Positions 33,230 through 45,224 of a stretch of DNA of 64,000 nucleotides are shown one piece after another. The notes beneath the pieces were generated by a model. It ran no database searches. It saw only the letters and a program-made list of their open reading frames with translations, and was not told the DNA's origin. The translations under genes were made by a program, and so were the position numbers. The DNA is taken from assembly GCF_904849725.1 (NCBI RefSeq), contig NC_058519.1:104582881-104646880 (forward strand). The letters run 5' to 3'. The stretch's first letter is position 1; every line of letters starts with the position of its first letter. The DNA is from Hordeum vulgare subsp. vulgare (lineage: Eukaryota; Streptophyta; Magnoliopsida; Poales; Poaceae).

Positions 33230-34771
33230 TGCTACTTCTCAAACAACAGCGCCAAAAATTGACACGTTAACGGAGACTTGCTTGCATCGGTTTTTCCCTT
33301 GAAGAGGAAAGGGTGATGCAGCAGAGGAGCGGTAAGTATTTCCCTCAGTTTGAGAACCAAGGTATCAATCAAGTAGGAGAATCTCTTCAAGTCCAGAGTA
33401 CCCGCACAAACACAAAGAGCTTGCACCCAACGCTATAAAGGGGTTGTCAATCCCTTCAAGATTGATTGCAAAGTGAGATCTGAAGGCGGAAAGTGCAATG
33501 AAGAAAAAGTGTAAGGCTGAAAATATGGTGTGGAGTAGACCCCGGGGCCATAGTGTTCACTAGAGGCTTCTCTCAAAGTAGCAAATATTACAGTGTGTGA
33601 ACAAATTACTGTCGAGCAATTGCTAGAACCGCGCAAAGTCATGACGATATCTAAGGCAATGATCATACATATAGGCATCACGTCCGAGACAAGTAGACCG
33701 ATACTTTGTGCATCTACTACTATTACTCCACACATCGACCGCTATCCAGCATGCATCTAGTGTATTGAGTTCATGATGAATAGAGTAACGCCTTAAGCAA
33801 GATGACATGATGTAGAGGGATAATCTCAAACCAATGATGAAAACCCCATCTTTTTACCCTTGATGGCAACAACACGATGCGTGCCTCGCTACCCCTTCTG
33901 TCACTGGGTGAGGTCACCGCACGGTATGAACCCAAAACCAAGCACTTCTCCCATTGCAAGAATCATAGATCTAGTTGGCCAGACAAAACCCAAAACTCGA
34001 GGAGATTACAAGGATATGAAATCATGCATAAGAGATATCAGAAGAAACTCAAAAAAGATTCATAGATAATCTTATCATAAATCCACAATTCATCGGATCT
34101 CGACAAACATATCGCAAACGAAGATTACATCGGATAGATCTCCATGAAGATCATGGAGAACATTGTATTGAAGATCCAAGAGAGAGAAGAAGCCATCTAG
34201 CTACTAGCTATGGACTAGTAGGTCTATGGTGAACTACTCACGCATCATCGGAGAGGTAATGGTGTTGATGAAGAAGCCCTCCGTGTCCAAATCCCCATTC
34301 CAGAAGGGCACCAGAATGTGCCCCAGATGGGATCTTGCAGAGACAGAAGATTGCGGCGGCGGAAAAGTACTTTCGATGATCTCCTGATTTTTTCTAGGAT
34401 TTTCGGGAATTTATAGGCGAAAGAGCTAGGGCAGAGGTGGCCCAGGGAGCCCAAAAGCCAGGGAGGCGCGGCCCCCCCTTGGCCGCGTCTAGGGGGCTTG
34501 TGGGGTCCCTGTAGGCCCCCTGCCTTGATTCTCAGGCTTCCCGATCTTTTTCTGTTTCAAAAAAATCTTTTTGGCAGTTTCGTTCCGTTTGGACTCCGTT
34601 CAAAATCCTCCGCTGAAAGGGGTAAAAAACATGGAAAAAACAGGAACTGGCACGTGGCATTGAGTTAATAAGTTAGTCCCAAAAAATATATAAAAGGCAT
34701 GCAAAAATCCAAAGTTTGACAAGATAATAGCATGAAACCATAAAAAATATAGATACGTTGGAGACGTATCA
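33230..34771 (-). repeat. Element B 5' LTR (1542 bp)
   Basis: A complete LTR with TG...CA ends: on the minus strand TGATACGTCTCCAACG to TTGAGAAGTAGCA. Its end contains a primer-site-like TGGCGCTGTTGTTTGAG, also present in the solo LTR at 11247-12791. Confidence 0.9.
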
Positions 34772-35351
34772 CATGCTGATGTCATCCATGCATCAGCAGG
34801 TCAACAAGCCGTGCCAGGTCAAACCTAACCAGTGGGGGCCACTGGTTAGTGACCCGGGCTAATCCCCGTGCTAACCGCTCTAACTGGGATTTGACCCACG
34901 CTAGGGCCGTGTGTGAGTGGCTAATGGCAGGGTTAATTAGTGCTAACGGCCACGCCACATCGGCACCAGCCGGAGTATGGTCGGGAGCGACCAAATCCAC
35001 AGCGGAGCTCGCCAGAGTTTCTCGATTTGGCACTACCAAGCATGGATCCGAGTGCCGAGAGCACCAGGGCGAAGCCTAGGCCCGGCCTCATCCGGAGGCA
35101 GCGGCTAGTTGCGGGGGCACCGGAGAAGGAGTCGGCGGCAACTGCAGCTAGGGGCACGGGAGGACCATGGGGAGAGGTGTAATGGGATTTGTGGCTCACC
35201 ATGAGGAGGATGAAGCAAACAACGAGCTCGGGGAGGTCCAGTAGCCGGCAAATCGGCGACGTGAGCTCCGGTGACCGGCGACGGAGTTGGCAACAACAAC
35301 GATGCTACAGGGCCTCCGGGTCTATTCCCTTGGCTGGAAGGATGGGGGCGA
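34772..35351 (-). repeat. LTR D, left piece (inner part of a TGTCACGG-type LTR)
   Basis: This GC-rich sequence was contiguous with 45230-45988 before element C inserted (TSD GGCGA). I assign it to an LTR because the joined sequence has an LTR-like start on the minus strand at 45988. The far end is not seen, because B appears inserted here. The frames at 34849-35299 overlap in several phases and have no domain, so I do not call a gene. Confidence 0.55.
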
Positions 35352-37020
35352 TGCTACTGTGACAACAGACCTTCTCCGGTAACGGCGCCAGAAGAATGCT
35401 GGTAGCATTCCCAGTTGCTCAACAATTAGCAATTGTCTTGCAATGGCCCACCAGCGCGTGGGTTCGGGGCAATTTTCGAGGGTAGAGAATTTGACCCAAT
35501 TTGTTGATTCACCAGGCAGGAGGTGAGAGAATATTCTCGAGTATTAGCAGCGGAATGTATCAGATTCAACCACACCTGAAATATTAGTATCTGCAAGCAA
35601 AGTATCAACATCAAAGTAGTATGATAACAACGGTGTCAAAAACGATCTGTTGATGGCAGACTATTCCTAACTGTCGTATCAATGGCGCGAGAAGTTGCCC
35701 GTTGACGGAAATTGTCTTTTCCCATCAACGACGAGCGAATCAGAATTGTAGCAGGTAGCAACGGTGTAACGAGTAACAACAGTGGCAAGGAACAAGAGTA
35801 GTGACAACAGTAGCAAGTAACAGCAGTAGCAAGTAACAACAGTAGCAGCAGAGCAAGACAAGTAACAGCAACAGAGCAAAACAAGTAACAAGAGCAGTGG
35901 GACAAACTCATAGGCAATGGGTCGGTGATTCGTTTGGATGATATTCATCATGCAACAGTTATAACACGAAGAGATATGTGGCTAGCTCCCATTCGTCAAT
36001 GTTATGTAGGCATGCATTCCGTATGTAGTCATACGTGCTTAGGGAAAAGAACTTGCATGGCATCTATTGTCCATCTCTCCCGTGGCAGTGGGGTCCAAAA
36101 GGATACTACAGGACATTAAGGTTCTCCTTCTAATAAAGAACCGGAACAACGCATTAGCAGTTGGTGAACACATGAACTCCTCAAACTATGGTCATCACCG
36201 GGAGTGGTTCCGGTTATTGTCACTCTGGGGTTGCCGGATCATAACACATAGTAGGTAACTACAACTTGCAAGATCGGATCTACAACACACATATATTGGT
36301 GACAACATAATAATTTCAGATCTGAAATCATGGCACTCGGGCCCTAGTGACAAGCATTAAGCATGGCAAAGTAGTAGCAACATCAATCTTAGAACATAGT
36401 GGATACTAGGGATCAATCCCCATCAAAACTAACTTGATTACATGATAGATCACATCCTACGCATCACCGCCCAGCGAGCCTACGAATAGATTACTCACGA
36501 ACGATGAAGAGCTTCAAGGAATTGGAGAGGGAAGAAGGTTGATGATGACGATGGCGACGATTTCCCCTCTTCGGAGCCCAAAACGGACTCCAGATCTTTC
36601 CTCCAGATGAAGAACAGGATGTGGCGGCGCCTCCGTATCGCAAACGTGACGAAATCTTCTCTTCTGATTTTTTTCTGGGCGAAAGTGAATTTATAGAGCT
36701 GAGTTTGGGGGCGGCAGATCCACGTGGGTCCCACAAGCTTGGTTGCCACGTCCAGGGGGGGAGGCCGCGGCAACAGGGCTTGTGGCCCACTGACCATCCC
36801 CTCCGGTGGATCTTTGCGCAGGTATTTTTCATATTTTCTAGAAAATTCTCCGTAAATTTTCAGGACATTCCGAGAACTTTTATTTCTGCACAAAAACAAC
36901 ACCATGGCAATTCTGCTGAAAACAGCGTGAGTCCGGGTTAGTTCCATTCAAATCATGCAAATTAGAGTCCAAAACAAGGGCAAAAGAGTTTGGAAAAGTA
37001 GATACGATGGAGACGTATCA
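35352..37020 (-). repeat. Element C 3' LTR (1669 bp)
   Basis: On the minus strand it reads TGATACGTCTCCATCG ... CACAGTAGCA. Its end contains a primer-site copy (CGGTAACGGCGCCA on the plus strand at about 35377-35390), as does the 5' LTR. The TGC/TAC-like low-complexity stretch lies at about 35760-35900. Confidence 0.9.
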
Positions 37021-37035
37021 AACTCCCCCAAGCTT
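37021..37035 (-). other. Polypurine tract of C
   Basis: On the minus strand AAGCTTGGGGGAGTT directly precedes the 3' LTR start. Confidence 0.85.
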
Positions 37036-38883
37036 AAAACCTTGCTTGACCTCAAGCAACTCAGTTGAAAAACTGAAAGAGAAAGAAAAACTTTGACAAA
37101 CTCTGTTTGATCTTGTTGTTGCAACTATGTCTAACTCGTAACCAGAATTTCAGCAAGATCACAAGTTAACCACATAAGCAAGTGACTCAAAAGTCTCACG
37201 GTAAACTAATATCAATGGCATAATCAGCTAGCGAGCAAATAATAATGAGTTTCAGATACCAAAAATTCAATCAAAACAAGCATGAAGCAATATGAATAGG
37301 TGGTATCTCGCTAGCTCTTTCTGAGACCGCCAAACATAAATGCAGAGCACTTTCAAAGATCAAGGGCTGACTAAACATTGTAATTCATAGCAACGAAGAT
37401 CCAGTCATAGTCATACTCAATATCAATCAAAAGCAAAGCATAAAAATGACAGAGGTGCTCTCTAATTGGTGCTTATAAGAAGAGGATGACTCAACAGGAA
37501 AGTAAATAGACAGGCCCTTTGCAGAGGGAAGCATTGATTTGCAGAGGTGCTAGAGCTCAAGCTTTGAAAACAGAGATAATAATTTTGGGTCGCATGCTTT
37601 CATTGTCAATGCGATGACCAAGAGTTCTCAATATCTTCCATGTTACTCATGCTATAGGCGGTTCCCAAACAGAAAAGTAAAGTTTTAACTCCCCCACCAC
37701 CAATCAATCACACTCCACGGCTAGCCGAATCCTCGGGTACCGTCCATACTAACATCAATCCAGGGGGATTCTTGTTTTACAGTTATGTTTTCGATTTAAG
37801 CGTGGAACTGGGCATTCCAATTACCGGCCCCTTTCTCGTGAATGACAGTGAATAAACACATGTCGAGGATAACACGCCTAACATGGAAGATACCAATAGC
37901 CCCCTGTCACCACATGAGCTGTTCGGGCATGCAAAACAGATTATTTCTTGAAGGTTTAGAGAATGTCACATGCAAATTTACTTGGAACGGCAGGTAAATA
38001 CCGCATATAGGTAGGTATGGTGGACTCTCATGGAAAAACTTTTGGTTTTATGATACTGGATGCACAAGCAGTATTCCGCTTAGTACAAATGAAGGCTAGC
38101 AAAAGACTGGGAAGCGACCAACTATAGAGCGACAACAGTCATCAGAATGCAATGAGTTTGACTAACATGGAGTGCAAGCATGAACAGGATATAAATCACC
38201 ATGAACACGAACATCACAGAGGCTATGTTGATTTTGTTTCAACTACATGCAGGAACATGCGCCAAGTCAAGCCACTTGAATCATTCAAAGGAGAATACGA
38301 TCCTATCATACGACATCACAGTCATCTCAAAATCTATGTTGGCATTCAAGACAAACCATTATAAGCTCCCAGCTAATTAAGCATGGCATCAGAAACTATG
38401 ATCTCTAAGTTGTCATTGCTAACATGGTTCTCCCACAACAAAGCTGAATCTGGGATGCCAAGCTAGTCATATTTACAAAAACAAAATAGATAGAGTTCAT
38501 ACCAGCTTTTCCAGTCTCAGTCACTTCATCATATATCATCATTATTGCCTTTCACTTGCACGATCGAACAATGGGAACAATAATAAGCGTGCTCGTGCAA
38601 TGGACTAAGCTGAATCTGCAGGCAAACACAAAAGAGAAGACAAACTAATATGGCTCTTTGAAAGCTAAACAGGTATGCATGCAAGAGCTACTAAACATTG
38701 TAACCAATATCCTCTACCTCGACCCAAAGAAAAAGAAAAACTCTTTACACGGGAAAGCTCCTAACAAGCAAAAGAAGAAAGGAAAATATTTTTGGGTTTT
38801 CTCAGAAGGACACAAAACAAGAAAACAAGAAAACGAAAATAAACTAGCATGGGTAATACAGTGGCAAAGTGTAAACACCGACG
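37036..38883 (-). other. Element C 3' untranslated region
   Basis: It is the reverse complement of the E2 3' UTR (14100-15970) with scattered differences and no conserved frame. The internal polypurine-like motif that follows ORF2 in E1 and E2 has been lost in the deletion at 38884-38890. Confidence 0.7.
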
Positions 38884-39742
38884 AACAAAGAAGGAGCAGG
38901 CAAAGTAATAGTCTCTCGAGTACCCTGACTAAATGCCAGGTTATAAATCATCCGTCTACTAGCATCTCTATCCAGAAAATCATGGCGAACCATGCTGTCA
39001 TAATCCAGATATTTCTAAGGAAGAAGCATCTCTTCTTCCTCGCAAAGTTGAATAGGTATGTCAAATTGTCTAGCGAGACGAGTAGCATAGATACCTCCAT
39101 AGACGACACCTTTGGAACGGTTTGTGTTCAACCGTTGAGCTACTATAGCACATAGGCTATAAGTATTAGTGCTATAAAGGCCTTCGTGCAAAACCGCAAG
39201 GTCTGGAGAACTAAGTGATCCAGCCTCCCCATGGCCAATCAAACATTTTCCCACAAATAATGAGAAGTACCGAAGCACAGGAAAATGTATGCTAGAAATT
39301 CTAGCGCGAGACACTCCTCTCTCCTCTCCAAAAACAATAGTACCTATGAAGTCCTCCAAGTCCCGTGAACGAGGGTCATGAATATCCCCAACATAAGGTA
39401 ATTTGCATGCATTGCAAAAATCCTGTAGTGTCATGCACTGGGGGATATCGTACAACATGAACTCAACCATGGGAGGATTCTTCCTCGGATAAAAGTTGAA
39501 GCTTTGAACAAAAATATTGGTGAGGAGGAGGTATTGTGAGCACTTATCTTCAACGAACGCAGTAAGACCTGCGTTCTCCACCAAGTAATAAAAGTCTTCA
39601 TAAAGCCTAGCGGTGCAAAAAAAGCATCACTTGGCCACTCGCACGCTCGAACTTCTGTGACTCAAGGAACCACGTACTTGGGGTGGTTCTTCTCATCCTC
39701 CTTGGGGTTACGGCTTGAAGATCCTCTCAAGAACCTCCTCAT
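38884..39742 (-). pseudogene. ORF2 of C, broken and lacking its C-terminus
   Basis: The start at 39742 (M-R-R-F-L-R-G-S-S-S-R-N-P) matches E1. A TGA interrupts near residue 32 (after V-V-P). A frameshift follows in the T-run near 39622. An open stretch (39584-39015) then carries the conserved core. The end is a deletion of roughly 290 bp at the heptamer CTTTGTT (38884-38890 in complement), removing the proline-rich tail, the stop and the internal polypurine motif. Confidence 0.82.
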
Positions 39743-40542
39743 ATTTTTCCTTTTCTAGCTCTGAAAAATTCTGAAATTTTTAGAGACTTCGAAAGAAAAG
39801 TGAGTAAGGATTAACCCAACTCATAGCAACTACTCCTACTAGTGCCTACAGACCGTATCACGCGCTAAAACTACTTGGGACCAGCTAAAATCAACATTTC
39901 AAGCTCAAGAACAGGGTCACCAAGGTAGCAAGAATACACGAAGGATAAAGCACCAGAGCAAAAACTAATTGGACCAATGGAGGAGTCACTTACCAAGGAG
40001 TAATTTCCCCAAAACGGTTCAGAGAATGATGCTTTGAGTAAGGAGATCGAAAATCACAGCCAAATGAGCAAGAACACGGGTTTGAGCTGCGAAAGGATTT
40101 TTTCTTGGGGTAGAAGAAGAGGATGGGAGCTGGAATGAGTGGAGGGGACCCCTGTCGTCCCCACAAGCTTGCTCCCCGGGGCCAGGGGGTAGCCCATGGT
40201 GACAGGGCTTGTGGCCCACTCGGGTGGCCCCCAGGCCAGCTCTCTGTCCCAGTATTTTTCAAATATTCCAGAAAATATGATACTAGATTTTCAGGACCAT
40301 CGGAGAACTTTTATTTTCGGGGTATTTTTCTCCCGAACGCTAAAACAGAAAACAGGAAAACTAGACTAAACCTATCATTTTTCTTCTAAGCAAAAGAAAT
40401 TGAAAGCTTAAAATAGAGGTATGTGACTCTTTGGTTCATCCATTTCATGGTCATCTAAAGAAATCCGTCAATGGGGTTGATCAAATCCTTATGACAAAAT
40501 TTCTCGAATCATAAAAGAGAACGGAGAATTTTCGAATAGCCA
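39743..40542 (-). other. Element C spacer between gag-pro and ORF2
   Basis: Non-coding, and it aligns with 508-1310 and 2082-2587. It contains the GTGGGCCACAAGCC-type GC block near 40200 and no insertion. Confidence 0.65.
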
Positions 40543-43472
40543 CTAAGTCACCTCAATGGGGATATGAATCTCCCCAACAAGAAAATCATACTTCATCTTG
40601 ACACGAGGAATAGGGCATTCAAAGCTCCCAATAAGAATCGATGAAGTTTTTTCGATAGCATTGATGCAATGTACTTGATATCGTTTCTTCGGAAAGTGCA
40701 CGATATGCTCATTGCTGTTGACATGGAAAGTGACATTGCCTTTGTTGCAATCTATAACAGCCCCTGAAGTGTTCAAAAAGGGTCTTCCAAGGATGACAGC
40801 CATGGCATCGTCCTCGGGAATATCCAAGATAACAAAGTCTGTTAAGATAGTGGTGTTAGCAACCACAACAGGCATATCCTCGCAAATGCCAACAGGGAAA
40901 GCAGTTGATTTGTCGGCCATTTGCAGAGAAATTTCAGTGGGTGTCAATTTATCCAGTTCAAGTCTACGATAAAGAGAGAGAGGCATAACACTAACTCCGG
41001 CTCCAAGGTCACATAAGGCAGTTCTTACGTAGTTTCCTTTAATGGAGCAAGGTATAGTGGGCACTCGGGGATCACCAAGTTTCTTAGGAGTTCCACCTTT
41101 AAAAGTGTAATTGGCAAGCATGGCGGAGATCTCAAGATCTGGTATCTTCCGTTTATTGGTCACGATATCTTTCATGTACTTGGCATATGGAGACATTTTG
41201 AGCATATCAACTAACCACATCTGCAAAATGACGGGTCTTATCATTTCAATAAAGCGCTCAAAATCCTCATCATCCTTTTTCTTTTTTTTTTGAGTGTAAC
41301 ATCATCCTTTTTGTTGGATGGCTTAGGAGGAAAGGGCATAGATCTCTGAACCCATGGCTCTCTTTCTGTACCATGCTTCCTAGAAGTGAAGTCATTCTTA
41401 TCGTATCTCTTAGGTTGTGGGTTATCAGGATTAACCGTAGGTTCAATCCCCACATCCTTATCATTGCTAGGTTGAGCATCATTATGAACATCGCTGTCCA
41501 TATTGTCACCAGGTTCATGTTCATCACCATATTGTGTTTCCGCATCAGACGCAAATATATCATTTGGTTCTTCAGATGTGACAGTATTTGGTGAACTAAC
41601 ATGCAGGTTTCTATCATCCTTCTTCTTCTCCTTAGGATGACTGGGTGTATCAGCATTAATTCCTTGAGAATCTTGATCAATTCTCTTAGGATGACCCTCA
41701 GGATACAAAGGTTCCTGAGTCATTTTGCCTGCTCTAGTAACGACTCTGAGAGAGTTGTCATTTAATTCATTGAGCACGTCATTCTGAGCTTTAAGTACTT
41801 GTTCTGCCTAAGTAGTAATCATAGAGGCATGTTTACTCACAAGCTTCAGATCATTGACATTTCTGTCTACACAAGCACTTAAATGACTAAGCATACAAGT
41901 ACTTTGTTCCAAATGTCTGCTAACATAATCATTGAAACTCTGTTGTTTGGCAACAAAGTTGTCAAACTCATCAAAGCATAGGATAGCAGGTTTATCAAAA
42001 GGAATATCACTCTCATCAAACCTACGCAGAGAATTTACTTCCACTACCTGTATCGTGTTATCGAGACCATGGATCTCTTTGATAGGTGGTAGATTTTTCA
42101 CATCTTCAGATCTAATGCCTTTCTCTCATAGATTTCTTGGCTTCTTGCATATCTTCGGGACTGAGGAATAGAATACCTCTTTTCTTTGGAGTTGGTTTAG
42201 GAGGTGGTTCGGGAATAGTCCAAGCATTATCGTTGATCAAGATGTTATTCAGTAGAGTCTCAGCTTGTTCTATAGTTCGTTCCTAAAAACACAACCGGCA
42301 CTACTATCTAGGTGGTCTTTAGAAGCATCGATAAGTCCGTTATAGAAGATATCAAGTATCTCGTTCTTCTTAAGAGGGTGATCAGGCAAAGCATTCTGTA
42401 GCTGGACGTGCCTCCCCCAAGCTTGTGGGAGACTCTCTTCTTTGAGTTGAGCAAAATTGTATATTTCCTGCAAGGCAGCTTGCTTATTATGGGCAGGGAA
42501 ATATTTCTCATAGAAGTAATAGACCATATCCTGGGGACTACTCACACATCCAGGAGCAAGAGAAGCGAACCACGCTTTAGCGTCATCCTTTAGGGAGAAA
42601 GGAAACATCTTAAGGATATAGTAGTGGCGGATCTTCTACTCACTCGTGAAAAGGGTGGCTATATCGTGTAGTTTGGTAAGATGGCCTACAACCGTCTTAG
42701 ACTCATAACCGTGGAAAGGATCAGATTCGACTAGAGAGATTATCTCAGGGTCGACAGAGAATTCATAATCCTTATCGGTGATAAAGATAGGTGAAGTGGC
42801 AAACTTCGGGTCGTATTTCATCCTAGCTTTCTGAGATTTTTCCTTCCACTTGAGAAGTAATTTCTCAGCGTCATAGGCATCCTTACACGCAAGAAAATCC
42901 TCAGCTATCTCTCCCTCCATAACGTAACCCTCAGGTATATCAGGCAATTCATATCTAGGAGAGCTAGATCTAGCAGGAGCAAAAGCAGGTTCTATCTCAA
43001 TAGTTTCGGCAGTTTCAGAAGCATCACGAGCATTGGCAGTAACTCTAGCAATATGAGCATCAAGGAACACCCCTAGTGGCACATCAGGCAAAGTAGTATC
43101 TCTAGCAGTATCAAGCATAGCATCATCAGGAAAAATAGCATCTCTAGCATCATTAGGCAAAGCAGTATCAAGCATAACATCTCTAGCAGTATCAGGCATA
43201 GCATCTCTAGCAGTATCAGGCATATCATCTCTAGCAGTATTAGGCATAGCATCTCTAGCAGTATCATGCATAGCATCTCTAGCAGTATCAGGCATAGTAT
43301 CATCATAAGCATCATCAAGCACAGGCGACATATCAAGAGTTCTAGCAGGAGGTGATGTCCTAAACTTACTCATAACTGAAGGTGAATCAAGTGCACAGCT
43401 GGATGGTAGTTCCTTACCTCCCCTCGTAGTTGAGGGCAAGACTTTGGTTTTTGGATCCTTCAGATTCTTCAT
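40543..43472 (-). pseudogene. gag-pro polyprotein of C, broken
   Basis: It starts M-K-N-L-K-D-P. Next come an 8-residue repeat array (about residues 60-128), a Retrotrans_gag-type region (about 42760-42290), a linker and a C-terminal aspartic protease (C-D-L-G-A near 41010, I-L-G-R-P-F-L near 40790). Breaks include a TAG at 42636, a one-base loss near 42285, a TAG near 41806 and a 32-nt insertion at 41281-41312 that shifts the frame just upstream of the protease. The 40543-41244 stretch is open and could encode only the protease end. Confidence 0.85.
43090..43295 (-). repeat. 24-nt tandem repeats in the gag N-terminus of C
   Basis: On the minus strand there are about six to eight imperfect units translating as A-M-P-D-T-A-R-D. 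E2 has only three units, with a 27-nt period, at the same place. Confidence 0.85.
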
Positions 43473-43522
43473 AGTGATCAGCAGATATAAATCCCAAGTG
43501 ACTCAGAGAATATAGCAATACC

Positions 43523-43540
43523 TCCCCAGCAACGGCGCCA
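43523..43540 (-). other. Primer-binding site of C, tRNA-Asp type
   Basis: On the minus strand it reads TGGCGCCGTTGCTGGGGA, one mismatch from the exact tRNA-Asp complement, 9 nt from the LTR end. A second, nearly identical site lies inside the LTR end at about 43573-43590. Confidence 0.85.
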
Positions 43541-43549
43541 GAAAAATGC

Positions 43550-45224
43550 TGCTACTGTGACAACAGACCTTCTCCGGCAACGGCGCCAGAAGAATGCTGC
43601 TAGCAATCCCAGTTGCTCAACAATTAGCAATTGTCTCGCAATGGCCCACCAGCGCGTGGGTTCGCGGTAGTTTTCGAGGGTAGAGTATTCGACCCAATTT
43701 GTTGATTCGCCAGGCAGGAGGTGAGAGAATATTCTCGAGTATTAGCAGTTGAATGTATCAGATTCAACCACACCTGAAAGATTAGTATCTGCAAGAAAAG
43801 TATCAACAGCAAAGTAGTATGATAACAACGGTGTCAGAAACGATCTGTTGACGGCAGACTATTCCTAACTGTTGTATCAATTGCGCTAGAAGTTGCCCAT
43901 TGATGGAAATTGTCTTTTCCCGTCAACGATGAGCGAATCAGAATTGTAGCACGTAGCAGCGGTGTAACGAGTAATAGCAGTGGCAAGGAACAACAGTAGT
44001 GACAACAGTAGCAAGTAACAACAGTAGCAAGTAACAACAATAGCAAGTAATAGCAGAGCAAGACAAGTAATAGCAACAGAGCAAAACAAGTAACAGCAGC
44101 AGTGGGACAAACTCGTAGGCAATGGGTCGGTGATTCGTTTGGATGGTATTCATCATGCAACAGTTATAACTCGGAGAGATACGTGGCTAGCTCTCGTTCG
44201 TCAATGTGATGTAGGCATGCATTCTGTGTGTAGTCATACGTGCTTAGGGAAAAGAATTGGCATGACATCTATTGTCCATCCCTCCCGTGGCAGGGGGTCC
44301 AAAAGGATACTACATGATATTAAGGTTCTCCTTTTAATAAAGAACCGGAACAACGCATTAGCACTTGGTGAACACATGAACTCCTCAAACTATGGTCATC
44401 ACCGGGAGTGGTTCCGGTTATTGTCACTCCAGGGTTGCCGGATCATAACACATAGTAGGTAACTACAACTTGCAAGATCGGATCTAAAACACACATATAT
44501 TGGTGACAACATAATAATTTCAGATCTGAAATCATGGCAATCGGGTCCTAGTGATAAGCATTAAGCATGGCAAAGTAGTAGCAACATCAATCTCAGAACA
44601 TAGTGGATACTAGGGATCAATCCCCGTCAAAACTAACTTGATTACATGATAGATCTCATCCTACTCATCACCGCCCAGCGAGCCTACAAATAGATTATTC
44701 ACGAACGATGAAGAGCTTCATGGAATTGGAGAGGGAAGAAGGTTGATGATGACGATGGCGACGATTTCCCCTCTCCGGAGCCCAAAACGGACTCCAGATC
44801 TGTCCTCCACATGAAGAACATGATGTGGCGTCGCCTCCGTATCGCAAACGCGACGGAATCTTCTCTTCTGATTTTTTTTGGGTGAAAGTGAATTTATAGA
44901 GCTGAGTTTGGGGGCGGTAGAGCCACGTGGGCCCCACAAGCTTGGTTGCCGCGGCCAGGGGGAGGCCGCGGCAACAGGGCTTGTGGCTCACTGGCCCATC
45001 CCCTCTGGTGGATCTTTGCGCAGGTATTTTTTCATATTTTCCAGAAAATTTCTCCGTAAATTTTCAGGACGTTCCGAGAACTTTTATTTTTGCACAAAAA
45101 CAACACCGTGGCAGTTCTGCTGAAAACAGCGTCAGTCCGGGTTAGTTCCATTCAAATCATGCAAATTAGAGTCCAAAACAAGGGCAAAAGAGTTTGGAAA
45201 AGTAGATACGATGGAGACGTATCA
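43550..45224 (-). repeat. Element C 5' LTR (1675 bp)
   Basis: On the minus strand it starts TGATACGTCTCCATCG and ends CACAGTAGCA. The end is fixed by the match with the 3' LTR and the GGCGA target duplication. The last 50 bases contain an embedded primer-site copy. Confidence 0.9.

Larger units (their letters stand above)
26828..34771 (-). mobile_element. Element B: family Y LTR retrotransposon, gag-pro only
   Basis: Same organisation as A: 5' LTR 34771-33230, primer site, gag-pro 33011-30936, 3' UTR, polypurine tract, 3' LTR 28246-26828. The 3' LTR is 1419 bp against 1542 bp for the 5' LTR. The missing 123 bases correspond exactly to the part beyond the insertion point of A. The right flank is CATGC (34772-34776); its partner is expected outside the window. 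Confidence 0.87.
35352..45224 (-). mobile_element. Element C: complete family X LTR retrotransposon, TSD GGCGA
   Basis: It is 9873 bp, flanked by perfect GGCGA (35347-35351 and 45225-45229). On the minus strand: 5' LTR 45224-43550, primer site, gag-pro pseudogene, spacer, ORF2 pseudogene, 3' UTR, polypurine tract, 3' LTR 37020-35352. In one stretch of about 330 bases compared by eye, the two LTRs differ at about 20 positions, so the insertion is not recent. No pol is present. Confidence 0.92.

Noticed and set aside
34849..35299. GC-rich overlapping frames suggesting a host gene exon
   Set aside because: Open in several phases on both strands, no splice or domain evidence, and the region joins 45230-45988 as one LTR.
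43090..43295. CRISPR-like repeat array
   Set aside because: Contiguous 24-nt coding repeats without spacers, in a plant retroelement gag.
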